From NCBI RefSeq assembly GCF_001190785.1, contig NZ_LGSS01000004.1:180798-244797 (forward strand): 64,000 nucleotides of DNA, given 5' to 3'. Shown piece after piece: positions 33,366 to 42,923 of the stretch. Made by a program: the position numbers and the translations under genes. The DNA comes from Gottschalkia purinilytica (lineage in GTDB: Bacteria; Bacillota; Clostridia; Tissierellales; Gottschalkiaceae). Under the pieces are notes generated by a model. It worked only from the letters and a program-made list of their open reading frames with translations, was not told where the DNA came from and searched no databases. Position 1 is the stretch's first letter. Each line of letters begins with the position of its first letter.

Positions 33366-33700
33366 GTATCCCCCTCCTACAAATATACATATTATTTTTT
33401 CGTATTAATTATGTTAGATACGCTTACTTTTTTAACTTAATTATGTATTCTCTTATCATAGAAAATAGCTAATTAAATATTTTGATGAGGAGGATAATAT
33501 GAATCTTAGTTAGTCATTTAAATAAAAAAAATCCTCAGTAGATTTATATCATGAGGATATGAAAGAACTTACAATATTATTTTTATAGGTTGTTTTATTA
33601 TTTGTATTTAAATAATACAACTTTCTATTATTATTTAAATACAACTTATGATATTTGCCTTTCGAATTATAATATATCTTAATATGCATATTCATACATT
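33366..33700. other. intergenic region with mini-ORF and inverted repeats
   Basis: GAGGAGG (33487-33493) correctly precedes ATG 33499, but the frame stops after four codons, which looks like the start of a deleted gene or a leader. A terminator hairpin follows at 33524-33558. A perfect 15-bp inverted repeat TTGTATTTAAATAAT (33602-33616 with 33630-33644) lies closer to the GIY-YIG gene. Confidence 0.45.
33524..33558 (-). terminator. terminator downstream of the GIY-YIG gene
   Basis: ATCCTCA (33531-33537) pairs with TGAGGAT (33552-33558). On the - strand it is followed by TTTTTTTATT. It is about 145 bases past the GIY-YIG stop. Confidence 0.65.
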
Positions 33701-33967
33701 TTAATTTCTACTTTTATTATCTAATTTTTCAACTTTGAATAAGCGCTTTTTATCCTGTCTAGATAACTTTTTTATCTCATATTCTCTTCTCATGGCATCT
33801 TGCTTTGTTTCTAAAATTTCTAAGTATCTTAGTTCCACTGGAGTTCTACCTCGAGTATATTTTGCTCCTTTTCCTTCATTGTGTTTTTTGACTCTTTCCT
33901 CTATATTTGTTGTCCATCCTGTATAAAGTGTCCCATCTTTACATTCTAAAATATAAACATATGCCAT
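33701..33967 (-). CDS. GIY-YIG nuclease domain protein (YhbQ/UPF0213)
   Basis: An 88-residue stand-alone GIY-YIG protein. YVYILECKDGTLYTGWTTN carries the YVY...YTG form of the motif, followed by RVKKHNEGKGAKYTRGRTP with the conserved Arg and His, and LRYLEILETKQDAMRREYEIKKL with the catalytic Glu. Small YhbQ-like proteins of this type have nuclease activity and have been linked to DNA repair. Length is typical. It appears to be a single gene. Confidence 0.9.
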   Translation of the reverse strand: MAYVYILECKDGTLYTGWTTNIEERVKKHNEGKGAKYTRGRTPVELRYLEILETKQDAMRREYEIKKLSRQDKKRLFKVEKLDNKSRN

Positions 33968-34035
33968 ATCTATTACCTCTAATATATTTTTTATTATTTT
34001 TAAACTTATTGTATTATATAACGAACAAAATATTG

Positions 34036-35253
34036 TTAAATATTTCCAAATACAATATCTATATCTTTAATAATATCATTATCTATTAATCCTTCTTTAC
34101 CCATATTATATAATATTTTAATACAATCTTTGTGAAATGACGGTTTTCTATAAGGTCGTTCTTCTGTCAATGCTTGATATATATCCAAACAAGCCATTAG
34201 CCTTGAGTTAAAATCAAGATCTTTTCCAATCACTCCATAAGGATATCCTGTTCCATCTAACTTCTCATGATGATTTGAAGCCCATTCAGTAATATCTTCA
34301 AACCCATCAATTTCTTCTAAACATATTCTAGTATAATAAGTATGCTTTTTAATTAATTCAAATTCATCCTTACTAAGTTTACTTGATTTATCTAAGATAT
34401 AATTTGGTATTGCTAATTTTCCTAAGTCATGTAAGTCAGCCGCTATCATTAACTTTATTTTTTCTTTTTCATCTTTACTATAATAATCAGCCATCTTAGA
34501 TATCTTTTCAGATAATCCTTGTGAATGTCTATATGTAAATTTTGATTTGCAATCAATAATTTTAGAAAAAACTTTAGTTATACTCCTTATCTCTTCGTAA
34601 CTCATTTCTTTCTTAAATTTAGGAATATGCCTCGCCAAAGCTTTATTAATAAACTTATCTTGCAAATCTAATTTAAAACTCGTCTTTCTGCTTATATCAT
34701 AAAAAATATCAACTAATTTTGAAGCAAATAATTTATTCCTTCCTTGATTTAAATAATCAAATATTTCATCTTGATTTTCATCATACATTTCCTTTAAATT
34801 AAATTTAATATCTATCTTATCTGCAAAAGATATGATTTGTGACATGATAGGTATATTGTCTCCTTTTATATTGAAAAAACCTGTCCCATCATAGTTTTCA
34901 TGGTGATATTTTATTACATCTTTAATTTGAGTTAGAAAAGGATATCCTTTAATATTATTTTCTCCAATAATACAGTGTTCCTTAAATTCTTCTAAATCTT
35001 TAATATTTAAGTTACTTGTATCAGTTCTTTTATTGTGAAAATTACTTTCACTTAATCCATTATCATGTAGTAACCCTAATGAAACTATATCAAAGACTTC
35101 TTCTGAAGTTAAATTAAGTTTTTTTGCTATGTTTAGTGCAATATATGCTACTCTTTTAGAGTGATTAGACGTAGTACCTATAACATCTATTTCAATAAAG
35201 TCTAGAGTATAACTTAGACTTAATAGCAAATTATTTAAACTTAAGTTAATCAT
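34036..35253 (-). CDS. tandem HD / HD-GYP domain protein, putative cyclic-di-GMP phosphodiesterase
   Basis: A 405-residue protein with two HD-type phosphohydrolase domains and no sensor or membrane segment. Domain 1 (about residues 1-165) has HSKRVAYIAL, LGLLHDNG and HHENYDGTGF. Domain 2 (about 230-405) has HSQGLSEKIS, ADLHDLGKLAIP and the complete HHEKLDGTGYP (GYP) signature, then RLMACLDIYQALTEERPYRK. Domain 2 looks catalytically competent for cyclic dinucleotide hydrolysis; domain 1 lacks GYP. An ATG at 35289 lacks a ribosome site; ATG 35253 follows TGGAGGAAAT, so I use it. Confidence 0.85.
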   Translation of the reverse strand: MINLSLNNLLLSLSYTLDFIEIDVIGTTSNHSKRVAYIALNIAKKLNLTSEEVFDIVSLGLLHDNGLSESNFHNKRTDTSNLNIKDLEEFKEHCIIGENNIKGYPFLTQIKDVIKYHHENYDGTGFFNIKGDNIPIMSQIISFADKIDIKFNLKEMYDENQDEIFDYLNQGRNKLFASKLVDIFYDISRKTSFKLDLQDKFINKALARHIPKFKKEMSYEEIRSITKVFSKIIDCKSKFTYRHSQGLSEKISKMADYYSKDEKEKIKLMIAADLHDLGKLAIPNYILDKSSKLSKDEFELIKKHTYYTRICLEEIDGFEDITEWASNHHEKLDGTGYPYGVIGKDLDFNSRLMACLDIYQALTEERPYRKPSFHKDCIKILYNMGKEGLIDNDIIKDIDIVFGNI

Positions 35254-35415
35254 ATTTCCTCCAAAATAATAGATTTTTGTTGACAACATATCTTATAAAA
35301 AATCCTTTTGCTTAATATATATTAAATTTCTACTTTTATTTATAACTTCCTTTTAATTTTTATTTATATTATTAATTATTTTTATAAGCATATATTAAGT
35401 TATTTATTCTTAATA

Positions 35416-35450
35416 TAAAAAACGAGTAGTTTTAAAACTACTCGTTTTTT
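35416..35450. terminator. strong terminator after nifJ
   Basis: AACGAGTAGTTTT (35421-35433) is the exact reverse complement of 35434-35446, flanked by A and T runs on both sides. It ends nifJ on the - strand. Confidence 0.9.
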
Positions 35451-35469
35451 TACTTATATTAGAATTATA

Positions 35470-38400
35470 TTAGTTTGACTTCTCAGCCATGCTTTTATAT
35501 AATTCATATCTTTCTTTTGCTTCTTTTTCTGCTTTTTCAAATAGAGCTTCAGCTGCTTCTGGGAACATCTTAGCTAGAGAAGTATATCTTACTTCACTTT
35601 TTATGAAATCCTTAAATGATCCTTTTGGTTCTTTAGAATCAAGAACAAATGGATTTTTACCTTGATCTTTTAATTCTGGATTGTGTCTATATAAATGCCA
35701 GTATCCAGAATCAACTGCTTTTTTCTCTTGAGCTACTGTACGTCCCATACCTTCTCTTATACCATGAGCGATACATGGTGCGTAAGCTATTATTAAAGAT
35801 GGTCCATCGTATTTTTCAGCTTCTACTAATGCTTTCATAAATTGATTTTTATCTGCACCCATAGCAACTTGAGCAACATATACATATCCGTATGAAGCAG
35901 CTATCATACCTAAGTCTTTCTTCTTAACTTTTTTACCTGAAGCTGCAAATTTAGCAACAGCAGCAGTTGGTGTAGATTTTGAAGATTGACCTCCAGTATT
36001 TGAGTAAACTTCAGTATCTAAAACTATTACATTTATGTTTTCTCCTGAAGCTAACACATGATCTAGTCCGCCATAACCGATATCATATGCCCATCCGTCT
36101 CCTCCGACGATCCATGTTGATTTCTTAATTAGATAGTCTTTCTTTTCTTCTACTTCTTTTAATATTTCTTTAGCTCTTTCATCTTTTATATCATTGTTAG
36201 ATAGTATATAAAGTATCTTAGCTGTAGCTGCTTTTGAAGCATCAGCATCTTCTTTTCCTTCTATCCATGATTTAAATGCTTCTTTTACTTCGTCTGAAAC
36301 ATCTAGTGTAAGAATTTCATTGCTTAAATCTTCTATTCTATTTCTCATTTGTTTGATTGCTATTGCTATACCATATCCAAACTCAGCGTTGTCTTCAAAT
36401 AAAGAGTTAGCCCAAGCAGGTCCTTTTCCTTCTGCATTTTTACAGTATGAAGTTGAAGGTGCTGATCCTCCCCAAATTGATGAACAACCTGTAGCATTAG
36501 CTATAACCATTCTATCTCCGTATAGTTGAGTTATAGTCTTAATGTATGCAGTTTCTCCACAACCTGCACAAGCCCCTGAGAATTCAAGAAGTGGTTGAGC
36601 AAATTGACTACCTTTTACAGTATTTAATGACATTAAGTCATCTTTAATACTAACTTTATTTACTGTGTATTCCCAATTCTCTGCTTCTAATTCAACTTGT
36701 TCTTCAGCTGGTTTCATTATTAATGCTTTTTCCTTAGCTGGACAAATGTCAGCACAGTTTCCGCATCCTGTACAGTCTAAAGGTGATACTTGCATACGAT
36801 ATTCTAATCCTTCAAGACCTTTTCCTAATGCTTTCTTAGTTTTTAATCCTTCAGGAGCATTAGCTCTTTCTTCTTCGTTTAATAAGAATGGTCTTATAGT
36901 TGCGTGTGGACAAATAAATGAACATTGGTTACATTGAATACACTTATCTATTTGCCATTCTGGTACAGTAACAGCTATTCCACGTTTTTCATAAGCAGTA
37001 GTTCCATTAGGGAATCTACCATCTTCTGCTCCTACAAATGTACTTACTGGAAGATTATCGCCTTCCTGTCTACTTATAGGCTCTAGTACATTTTTAATAA
37101 AGTCTGGTTTATTATCATCTTCAACCTTCTCTTCATTTTCACTTAAAGATGCCCAGCTTGATGGTACATCAACTTTAACTAATGCATTTAACCCTTTATC
37201 AACTGCTTCGTAATTCATTTGTACTACTTTATCGCCTTTTTTACCATATGCTTTAACTATTGCATCTTTTAGATATTTAACTGCATCTTCTATTTCTATA
37301 ACATTAGCTAGTTTGAAGAATGCAGATTGCATTACCATGTTAATTCTGTTTCCTAGTCCTATCTCTCCTGCTATGTCTGTAGCATTTATAATATATAGAT
37401 TAATGTTATTTTCAGCTATATATTTCTTTAAGCTATTTGGTAATTTTTCGTCTAATTCATCAGCTGACCATAAGCAGTTTAATAAGAATGTTCCTCCCTG
37501 CTTTAGTCCTTTTAATAAATCATATTGATTAACATATGCTTGGTTTGAGCATGAAATAAAGTCTGCTTCTTCAACCAAGTAAGTTGATCTTATAGGTTGT
37601 TTACCAAATCTTAAGTGAGATATAGTTACCCCTCCAGACTTCTTAGAGTCATATGAGAAGTAAGCTTGAGCATACATATCAGTGTTATCTCCGATGATCT
37701 TAATAGCACTTTTATTAGCTCCAACAGTACCGTCTGATCCTAATCCCCAGAACTTACATCTGATAGTTCCTTCTGGTTCTGTTTTTATTGAATCTTTTAT
37801 TTCTAATGATTTATTAGTTACGTCATCATTTATTCCTATTGTAAAGTCATTAGCTGGTTTTTCTGATTTTAAGTTATCAAATACAGCTTTTATTTGTGAT
37901 GGAGTAGTGTCTTTTGAACCTAGCCCGTATATTCCTCCTACTACAAGTGGAGCGTTTTCCTCATCATAGAATAAAGAACGTACATCTAGATAAAGTGGTT
38001 GACCTATTGCTCCTGGTTCTTTAGTTCTATCTAATACAGCTATTTTCTTAACTGTTTTAGGTAATACATCAAAGAAATATTTAGAAGAGAAAGGTCTATA
38101 TAAGCGAACTTTTATTAGTCCTACTTTTTCTCCTTTTGCAACTAAATAATCTATAGTTTCTTCTATAGTTTCATTTACGGAACCCATAGATACTATTATA
38201 TTTTCTGCATCTTCAGCTCCATAGTAGTTAAATGGTTTATAATCTCTTCCTGTTATTTTGTTGATTTCTTTCATATAGTCATTTACTATATCTGGAACTG
38301 CGTCATAGAATTTATTTGAAGCTTCTCTAGCTTGGAAAAATATATCAGGGTTTTGAGCAGTACCTTTTGTAACAGGATGTTCTGGATTCAATGCTCTGTT

Positions 38401-39012
38401 TCTGAATTCGTTTATAGCCTCATAGTCGACTAATTTAGCAAAGTCATCATACTCTATTACTTCTATTTTTTGAATTTCGTGTGAAGTTCTAAATCCGTCA
38501 AAGAAATGTAAAAACGGTATTTTAGATTTGATAGTTGCTAAGTGTGCTACACCAGCTAAGTCCATACTTTCTTGAACACTACCTGATGCTAATAAAGCAA
38601 ACCCTGTTTGTCTAGCAGACATAACGTCTTGGTGATCACCAAATATAGATAGTGCATGACTTGCTAAAGCTCTAGCACTTACGTGGAATACACTTGGAAG
38701 TAATTCACCTGCTATTTTATACATATTTGGAATCATTAGTAATAAACCTTGTGAAGCTGTATAGGTAGTAGTTAAGGCACCTGCTGATAATGATCCATGA
38801 ACTGTCCCTGCTGCTCCAGCTTCTGATTGCATTTCAACAACTTTGACTGTTTGTCCAAAGATGTTTTTCTTTCCACTAGCTGCCCATTCATCAACTACTT
38901 CTGCCATATTAGAAGATGGAGTTATAGGATATATACCTGCTACTTCTGTGAATGCATATGATACGTATGCCGCTGCAGTATTACCATCCATCGTCTTCAT
39001 TATTTTTGTCAT
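35470..39012 (-). CDS. nifJ: pyruvate:ferredoxin (flavodoxin) oxidoreductase
   Basis: A 1180-residue homodimeric-type PFOR that decarboxylates pyruvate with coenzyme A to acetyl-CoA, CO2 and reduced ferredoxin, central to anaerobic energy metabolism. Domains in order are the pyrimidine-binding domain (YPITPSSNMAE), the transketolase C-like domain, the gamma domain (FWGLGSDGTVGANK), two 4Fe-4S motifs (CIQCNQCSFICP near residue 690 and CTGCGNCADICP near 745), a further cluster cysteine pair (CAGCGE), and the thiamine-diphosphate domain (GDGWAYDIGYGG near 967, DTEVYSNTGGQ). Length is full. It is monocistronic, with its own consensus promoter and a strong terminator, as expected for a highly expressed enzyme. 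Confidence 0.97.
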   Translation of the reverse strand: MTKIMKTMDGNTAAAYVSYAFTEVAGIYPITPSSNMAEVVDEWAASGKKNIFGQTVKVVEMQSEAGAAGTVHGSLSAGALTTTYTASQGLLLMIPNMYKIAGELLPSVFHVSARALASHALSIFGDHQDVMSARQTGFALLASGSVQESMDLAGVAHLATIKSKIPFLHFFDGFRTSHEIQKIEVIEYDDFAKLVDYEAINEFRNRALNPEHPVTKGTAQNPDIFFQAREASNKFYDAVPDIVNDYMKEINKITGRDYKPFNYYGAEDAENIIVSMGSVNETIEETIDYLVAKGEKVGLIKVRLYRPFSSKYFFDVLPKTVKKIAVLDRTKEPGAIGQPLYLDVRSLFYDEENAPLVVGGIYGLGSKDTTPSQIKAVFDNLKSEKPANDFTIGINDDVTNKSLEIKDSIKTEPEGTIRCKFWGLGSDGTVGANKSAIKIIGDNTDMYAQAYFSYDSKKSGGVTISHLRFGKQPIRSTYLVEEADFISCSNQAYVNQYDLLKGLKQGGTFLLNCLWSADELDEKLPNSLKKYIAENNINLYIINATDIAGEIGLGNRINMVMQSAFFKLANVIEIEDAVKYLKDAIVKAYGKKGDKVVQMNYEAVDKGLNALVKVDVPSSWASLSENEEKVEDDNKPDFIKNVLEPISRQEGDNLPVSTFVGAEDGRFPNGTTAYEKRGIAVTVPEWQIDKCIQCNQCSFICPHATIRPFLLNEEERANAPEGLKTKKALGKGLEGLEYRMQVSPLDCTGCGNCADICPAKEKALIMKPAEEQVELEAENWEYTVNKVSIKDDLMSLNTVKGSQFAQPLLEFSGACAGCGETAYIKTITQLYGDRMVIANATGCSSIWGGSAPSTSYCKNAEGKGPAWANSLFEDNAEFGYGIAIAIKQMRNRIEDLSNEILTLDVSDEVKEAFKSWIEGKEDADASKAATAKILYILSNNDIKDERAKEILKEVEEKKDYLIKKSTWIVGGDGWAYDIGYGGLDHVLASGENINVIVLDTEVYSNTGGQSSKSTPTAAVAKFAASGKKVKKKDLGMIAASYGYVYVAQVAMGADKNQFMKALVEAEKYDGPSLIIAYAPCIAHGIREGMGRTVAQEKKAVDSGYWHLYRHNPELKDQGKNPFVLDSKEPKGSFKDFIKSEVRYTSLAKMFPEAAEALFEKAEKEAKERYELYKSMAEKSN

Positions 39013-39084
39013 ATAAAAGAACCTCCTTAAAAGTTCAAACCTTTTACATATTACATACTGTATACAATATCTTTTTATACCTTA

Positions 39085-39113
39085 AGTATAGTAAACCTTA
39101 TGATTAAAGTCAA
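39085..39113 (-). promoter_or_regulatory. consensus promoter of nifJ
   Basis: On the - strand TTGACT (39113-39108), a 17-base spacer and TATACT (39090-39085), about 70 bases before the nifJ ATG. Confidence 0.75.
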
Positions 39114-39193
39114 TAAGTATAAATCAAAATATACCCTTATATAGTATTTAAAAATACAATAATTCCTAAAGAGCTATAAAATTATTTTATATA

Positions 39194-39943
39194 CTATATT
39201 TTAGGCGTAGATTCAGAATCTAAAAATCTTATTTTTTCTTTTGTCTTTAGATAATTTATAAATTTTTCTGGTGATAAATTCATTATTAAATTTGGTGGCA
39301 TTTCTACTTTTTGTAATACTTCCATAGCTTTTTCACATCTTCCCACATCAAAGGCTATATGTGAGTCACTACCAACAATTATTTCAACACCATTTTCTTT
39401 ACATAGTTTAGCTACATGAATACAATTTTCTAAACTACCTACTCTACTTGAAAGAAAAGAGCTATTGTTAATTTCTATAAGAGTAGATGTCTCTTTTGCA
39501 CCTTTAACAAATGTTTCATAATCAATAGGAAAAATTGGATTACCAGGATGTCCTATTATATCTACATATTTATTTTTCATAGCCTTTAATAATGCTTGAG
39601 TATTTTCTTCTTTAGTTCCTGGATTTAAACATACATTATGAAGTGATGCTATAACAACATCTAAAGTTGATAGTATTTCATCCGAAACATCTAGCTTTCC
39701 ATTATAGTCTATTATATTAGCTTCTACTCCCCTTAAAATAGTCACTCCATATATCTTTTCTGGAATAACTTTTTGATTAAATATATGAAAAACATTTGGA
39801 CCCCCTGGCATATCTGGCCCATGATCTGTAATCCCTACTATTTCTAACCCCTTATTATGAGCTTCTTTAGCAATTTCTATAACAGTGCTATATGCATGAC
39901 CACTTGAAATGGTATGACAGTGTGTATCTATTAAAAATTTCAA
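39194..39943 (-). CDS. PHP-domain phosphoesterase (YcdX-like)
   Basis: A 249-residue PHP protein with IDTHCHTISSGHAYS at the N-terminus, ITDHGPDMPG, HNVCLNP, IIGHPGNP and GSDSHIAFDVG metal-binding motifs, an arrangement close to YcdX. A GTG at 39952 is inside the ribosome site AAAGGAG; I prefer TTG 39943. It lies just downstream of hprK on the same strand with a short gap, so it may be co-transcribed with uvrC-hprK. Its paralogue is in the rapZ operon. The substrate is unknown. Confidence 0.85.
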   Translation of the reverse strand: MKFLIDTHCHTISSGHAYSTVIEIAKEAHNKGLEIVGITDHGPDMPGGPNVFHIFNQKVIPEKIYGVTILRGVEANIIDYNGKLDVSDEILSTLDVVIASLHNVCLNPGTKEENTQALLKAMKNKYVDIIGHPGNPIFPIDYETFVKGAKETSTLIEINNSSFLSSRVGSLENCIHVAKLCKENGVEIIVGSDSHIAFDVGRCEKAMEVLQKVEMPPNLIMNLSPEKFINYLKTKEKIRFLDSESTPKI

Positions 39944-39979
39944 GATATTCACTCCTTTGTTTTACAATAAAATATTATT

Positions 39980-40930
39980 TTAACTGTTTGTACCTTCATT
40001 TAACATTTTCTTTCTTTTCTCAAGTTCTTCTCTTAGCTTTCTATCTAGTTCCACTGCTGCATTATATCCAAATTGTTTTTGTCTAGCATTTCTCGCTGCT
40101 ACTTCTACAATCATAGCTAAATTTCTACCTGGTTGAACTGGTACCGTAATCTTCGGTATCTTTATACCTAGTATATCCATATAGGACTCATCAAATCCAA
40201 CTCTATCATATTCTTTTTGTTGATCCCAATGTTCTAGTTCTACTACTAGATCTATAGCTTCCCATGTTTTTACAGCTCCAACCCCATATAATCTTTTTAT
40301 ATCTAATATTCCGATCCCTCTTATCTCCATAAAATGTCTTATAAGAGCTGGTGATGTTCCTTTTAACATTTCTTCTGTATTTGTTATTTCTACAGCATCA
40401 TCTGCGACTAGCCTATGACCTCTTTTTATAAGTTCCAGTGCAGTTTCACTCTTACCAACACCACTCTTCCCCATAATTAATACACCCATTCCAAATACTT
40501 CTACCAAAACTCCATGTATAGTTATCCTAGGTGCTAACACATCTTCTAAATATGCCATAAGCTTGCTTATGAATTTTGTAGTTGGAAGATCAGTTCTAAA
40601 AATAAGTCTCTCGTATAATTTTGCTAATTCTACTATTTCCGGAAAAATATCTAGTTTCCCAGTAACTACCGTAGCAGGTATGGGATATTGAAAAAACTTT
40701 TCAAGTCTATTTCTTCTAGTTTCTTTATCTAACGATAATAGGTATTCTTTCTCTTGATTACCCATTACCTGTATTCTTTCATATATAAAGTAGTCTAAAA
40801 ATCCTGTTAGTTGTAACCCAGGTCTATTTAATTCTATACCAGATATACTTACTTTTTCTACTCCCTCTGGTCTATATATTATTTCTAAATTCATATGTTT
40901 CATTAGTTCATGTATTGGAATTGATTGCAT
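39980..40930 (-). CDS. hprK: HPr kinase/phosphorylase
   Basis: A 316-residue HprK. The C-terminal catalytic domain has the P-loop GKSGVGKSETALELIKRGH (about residues 154-172), the following LVADDAVEI, the family signature EIRGIGILDIKRLYGVGAV, and the C-terminal KKITVPVQPGRNLAMIVEVAA-like region. It phosphorylates and dephosphorylates the regulatory serine of HPr in response to glycolytic metabolites and so controls carbon catabolite repression. The partner HPr is encoded at 24672-24929. It is close behind uvrC and probably co-transcribed. Confidence 0.95.
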   Translation of the reverse strand: MQSIPIHELMKHMNLEIIYRPEGVEKVSISGIELNRPGLQLTGFLDYFIYERIQVMGNQEKEYLLSLDKETRRNRLEKFFQYPIPATVVTGKLDIFPEIVELAKLYERLIFRTDLPTTKFISKLMAYLEDVLAPRITIHGVLVEVFGMGVLIMGKSGVGKSETALELIKRGHRLVADDAVEITNTEEMLKGTSPALIRHFMEIRGIGILDIKRLYGVGAVKTWEAIDLVVELEHWDQQKEYDRVGFDESYMDILGIKIPKITVPVQPGRNLAMIVEVAARNARQKQFGYNAAVELDRKLREELEKRKKMLNEGTNS

Positions 40931-40950
40931 AAATACACCCCTATCATATG

Positions 40951-42807
40951 TTATTTTTTGAAAAAGTTATATACCTCTTCTGCCACCTTTTTATTCATTC
41001 CCTCAATGGAAGCTAGCTCATGTACAGAAGCATTTCTTATGTTTTCAATTGTTCCAAATTCCTTTAATAGAATCTTTTTTCTCTTTTCTCCTATTCCTGG
41101 TATATCATCTAATACTGATTGCATAAGATTCTTTGTTCTTAAACTTCTATGATAACTTATTGCAAATCTGTGTGCTTCATCTTGTATTCTAGTTATTAAT
41201 TTAAATCCACTACTTCCTACCGGTAATATAACTTCTTTCCCCTCATATATAATTCCTCTTGTTCTATGAAAATCATCTTTCACCAAACCACAAGTTGGTA
41301 TATTTATACCCAGTTTTTCTAATACTTTTTTTGCAATATTTACTTGTCCTTTTCCTCCATCTATCATTATCAGTTGAGGAAAAACAGAAAAGCTTTCTAC
41401 GTTTATTTTATTTTCAAGTAGCATTTGTTTTTCTTTAAGTCCCCTATCGAATCTTCTATATATCACTTCCTCCATGCTACTATAATCATCTGGACCTATG
41501 ACTGATTTAATTTTAAATCTCCTATAGTCTCTATTTTTAGGTAGTCCATCTTCAAATACTACCATTGATCCAACTGATTGTACTCCTTGAATATTAGATA
41601 TATCAAATGCTTCTATTCTTCTTGGTATATATTCTAATTTTAACGCATCAGCAATTTCTCTTAAAGATTTTTCATTATCATTTTTTTTCTTTTTTATTCT
41701 GTCTGAATATTGATTAAGAGTATCCAAAGCATTTTTTCTTACCATTTCCATAAGTTCATTTTTATCCCCACGTTTTGGAACTTTCAACACTACTTTAGAC
41801 CCTCTTTTGTCCCTTAACCACTTACTTATCGTATCGACATCTTCGATCTCTTCTTCTAACAATATTTCTTTAGGAATATAGGAAGTACCTAGATAAAATT
41901 GCTTAACGAATGAACTTAATATTTCTTCTCTTTCCATATGTTCAGTATTATCTATCATGTAGTGTTCTCTTCCCATAATTTTTCCCGATCTAACAAAGAA
42001 AACTTGAACACATACTTCATCTATTCCTCTTGCCATTCCTATAATATCTTGATCTATTAAAGTTGCTGATACTATTTTTTGTTTTTCAAGTATATGTCTT
42101 AATGAATTAATCTGATCTCTATATTTAGCAGCACTTTCAAAATCCAATTCTTTAGAAGCATTATTCATTTTTTCTTCTATTATCTCTATAAGCTTATCTT
42201 CTTTTCCATTTAAGAACATTAATATTTCATTTATCATTTCCATGTATTTATCATAATCAACGTGCTCATAACATGGGCCTAAGCATTTTCCTATGAAATA
42301 ATTTAAGCATGGTCTTTGAAGTTTAGGTCCATCATCTAAATTAAGTTTACATGTCCTTATATGATATAAATTGTGTATAATATCTAATGTATCGTTAACT
42401 GCTCCTGTACTAGTATATGGACCAAAATATTTAGCTCCATCCTTAAGTATTTTTCTTGTCTTTATAACTCTCGGATATTTTTCATTAGTAGTAATTTTTA
42501 TATAAGGATACTGTTTATCATCTCTTAATAAAATATTGTACTTTGGCTTATGTTTTTTTATAAGATTTGCTTCTAATATGAGTGCTTCTACTTCTGTATC
42601 TGTTATAATATACTCAAATTCTGATATATTTTTTACCATTGCATTCACTTTTGGCGTATGATTTTTAGAAGACTGAAAATATTGTCTGACTCTTTTTTTT
42701 AATGAAATTGCTTTACCAACATATATTATCTGTCCTTCATTATTTTTCATTAAGTATACGCCTGGTTTATCTGGCAGTTTTTTTAACTCTTCTTCTATAT
42801 TAAACAA
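40951..42807 (-). CDS. uvrC: excinuclease ABC subunit C
   Basis: A 618-residue UvrC of normal length. It has an N-terminal GIY-YIG nuclease (LPDKPGVYLMKNNEGQIIYV), four cluster cysteines around residues 147-175 (CKLNLDD...CLNYFIGKCLGPC), a UvrB-interaction motif (KELDFESAAKYRDQI), the RNase H-like 3'-incision domain (IEAFDISNIQG, PQLIMIDGGKGQ) and a C-terminal HhH (VLDDIPGIGEKRKKILLKEF). It makes both incisions in nucleotide excision repair with UvrAB. It starts at TTG 42807 after AAGGGTGAT. Unlike uvrBA, no LexA box is visible upstream. Confidence 0.96.
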   Translation of the reverse strand: MFNIEEELKKLPDKPGVYLMKNNEGQIIYVGKAISLKKRVRQYFQSSKNHTPKVNAMVKNISEFEYIITDTEVEALILEANLIKKHKPKYNILLRDDKQYPYIKITTNEKYPRVIKTRKILKDGAKYFGPYTSTGAVNDTLDIIHNLYHIRTCKLNLDDGPKLQRPCLNYFIGKCLGPCYEHVDYDKYMEMINEILMFLNGKEDKLIEIIEEKMNNASKELDFESAAKYRDQINSLRHILEKQKIVSATLIDQDIIGMARGIDEVCVQVFFVRSGKIMGREHYMIDNTEHMEREEILSSFVKQFYLGTSYIPKEILLEEEIEDVDTISKWLRDKRGSKVVLKVPKRGDKNELMEMVRKNALDTLNQYSDRIKKKKNDNEKSLREIADALKLEYIPRRIEAFDISNIQGVQSVGSMVVFEDGLPKNRDYRRFKIKSVIGPDDYSSMEEVIYRRFDRGLKEKQMLLENKINVESFSVFPQLIMIDGGKGQVNIAKKVLEKLGINIPTCGLVKDDFHRTRGIIYEGKEVILPVGSSGFKLITRIQDEAHRFAISYHRSLRTKNLMQSVLDDIPGIGEKRKKILLKEFGTIENIRNASVHELASIEGMNKKVAEEVYNFFKK

Positions 42808-42923
42808 GTATTATCACCCTTTTTAAGGAATATTACTATAATTCATAATAACATAATTGATGAAAAAATAAAATTTGAATATAATTAGAAAGTAACACTT
42901 TAATTAACTAAGGAGGCTGTAAA

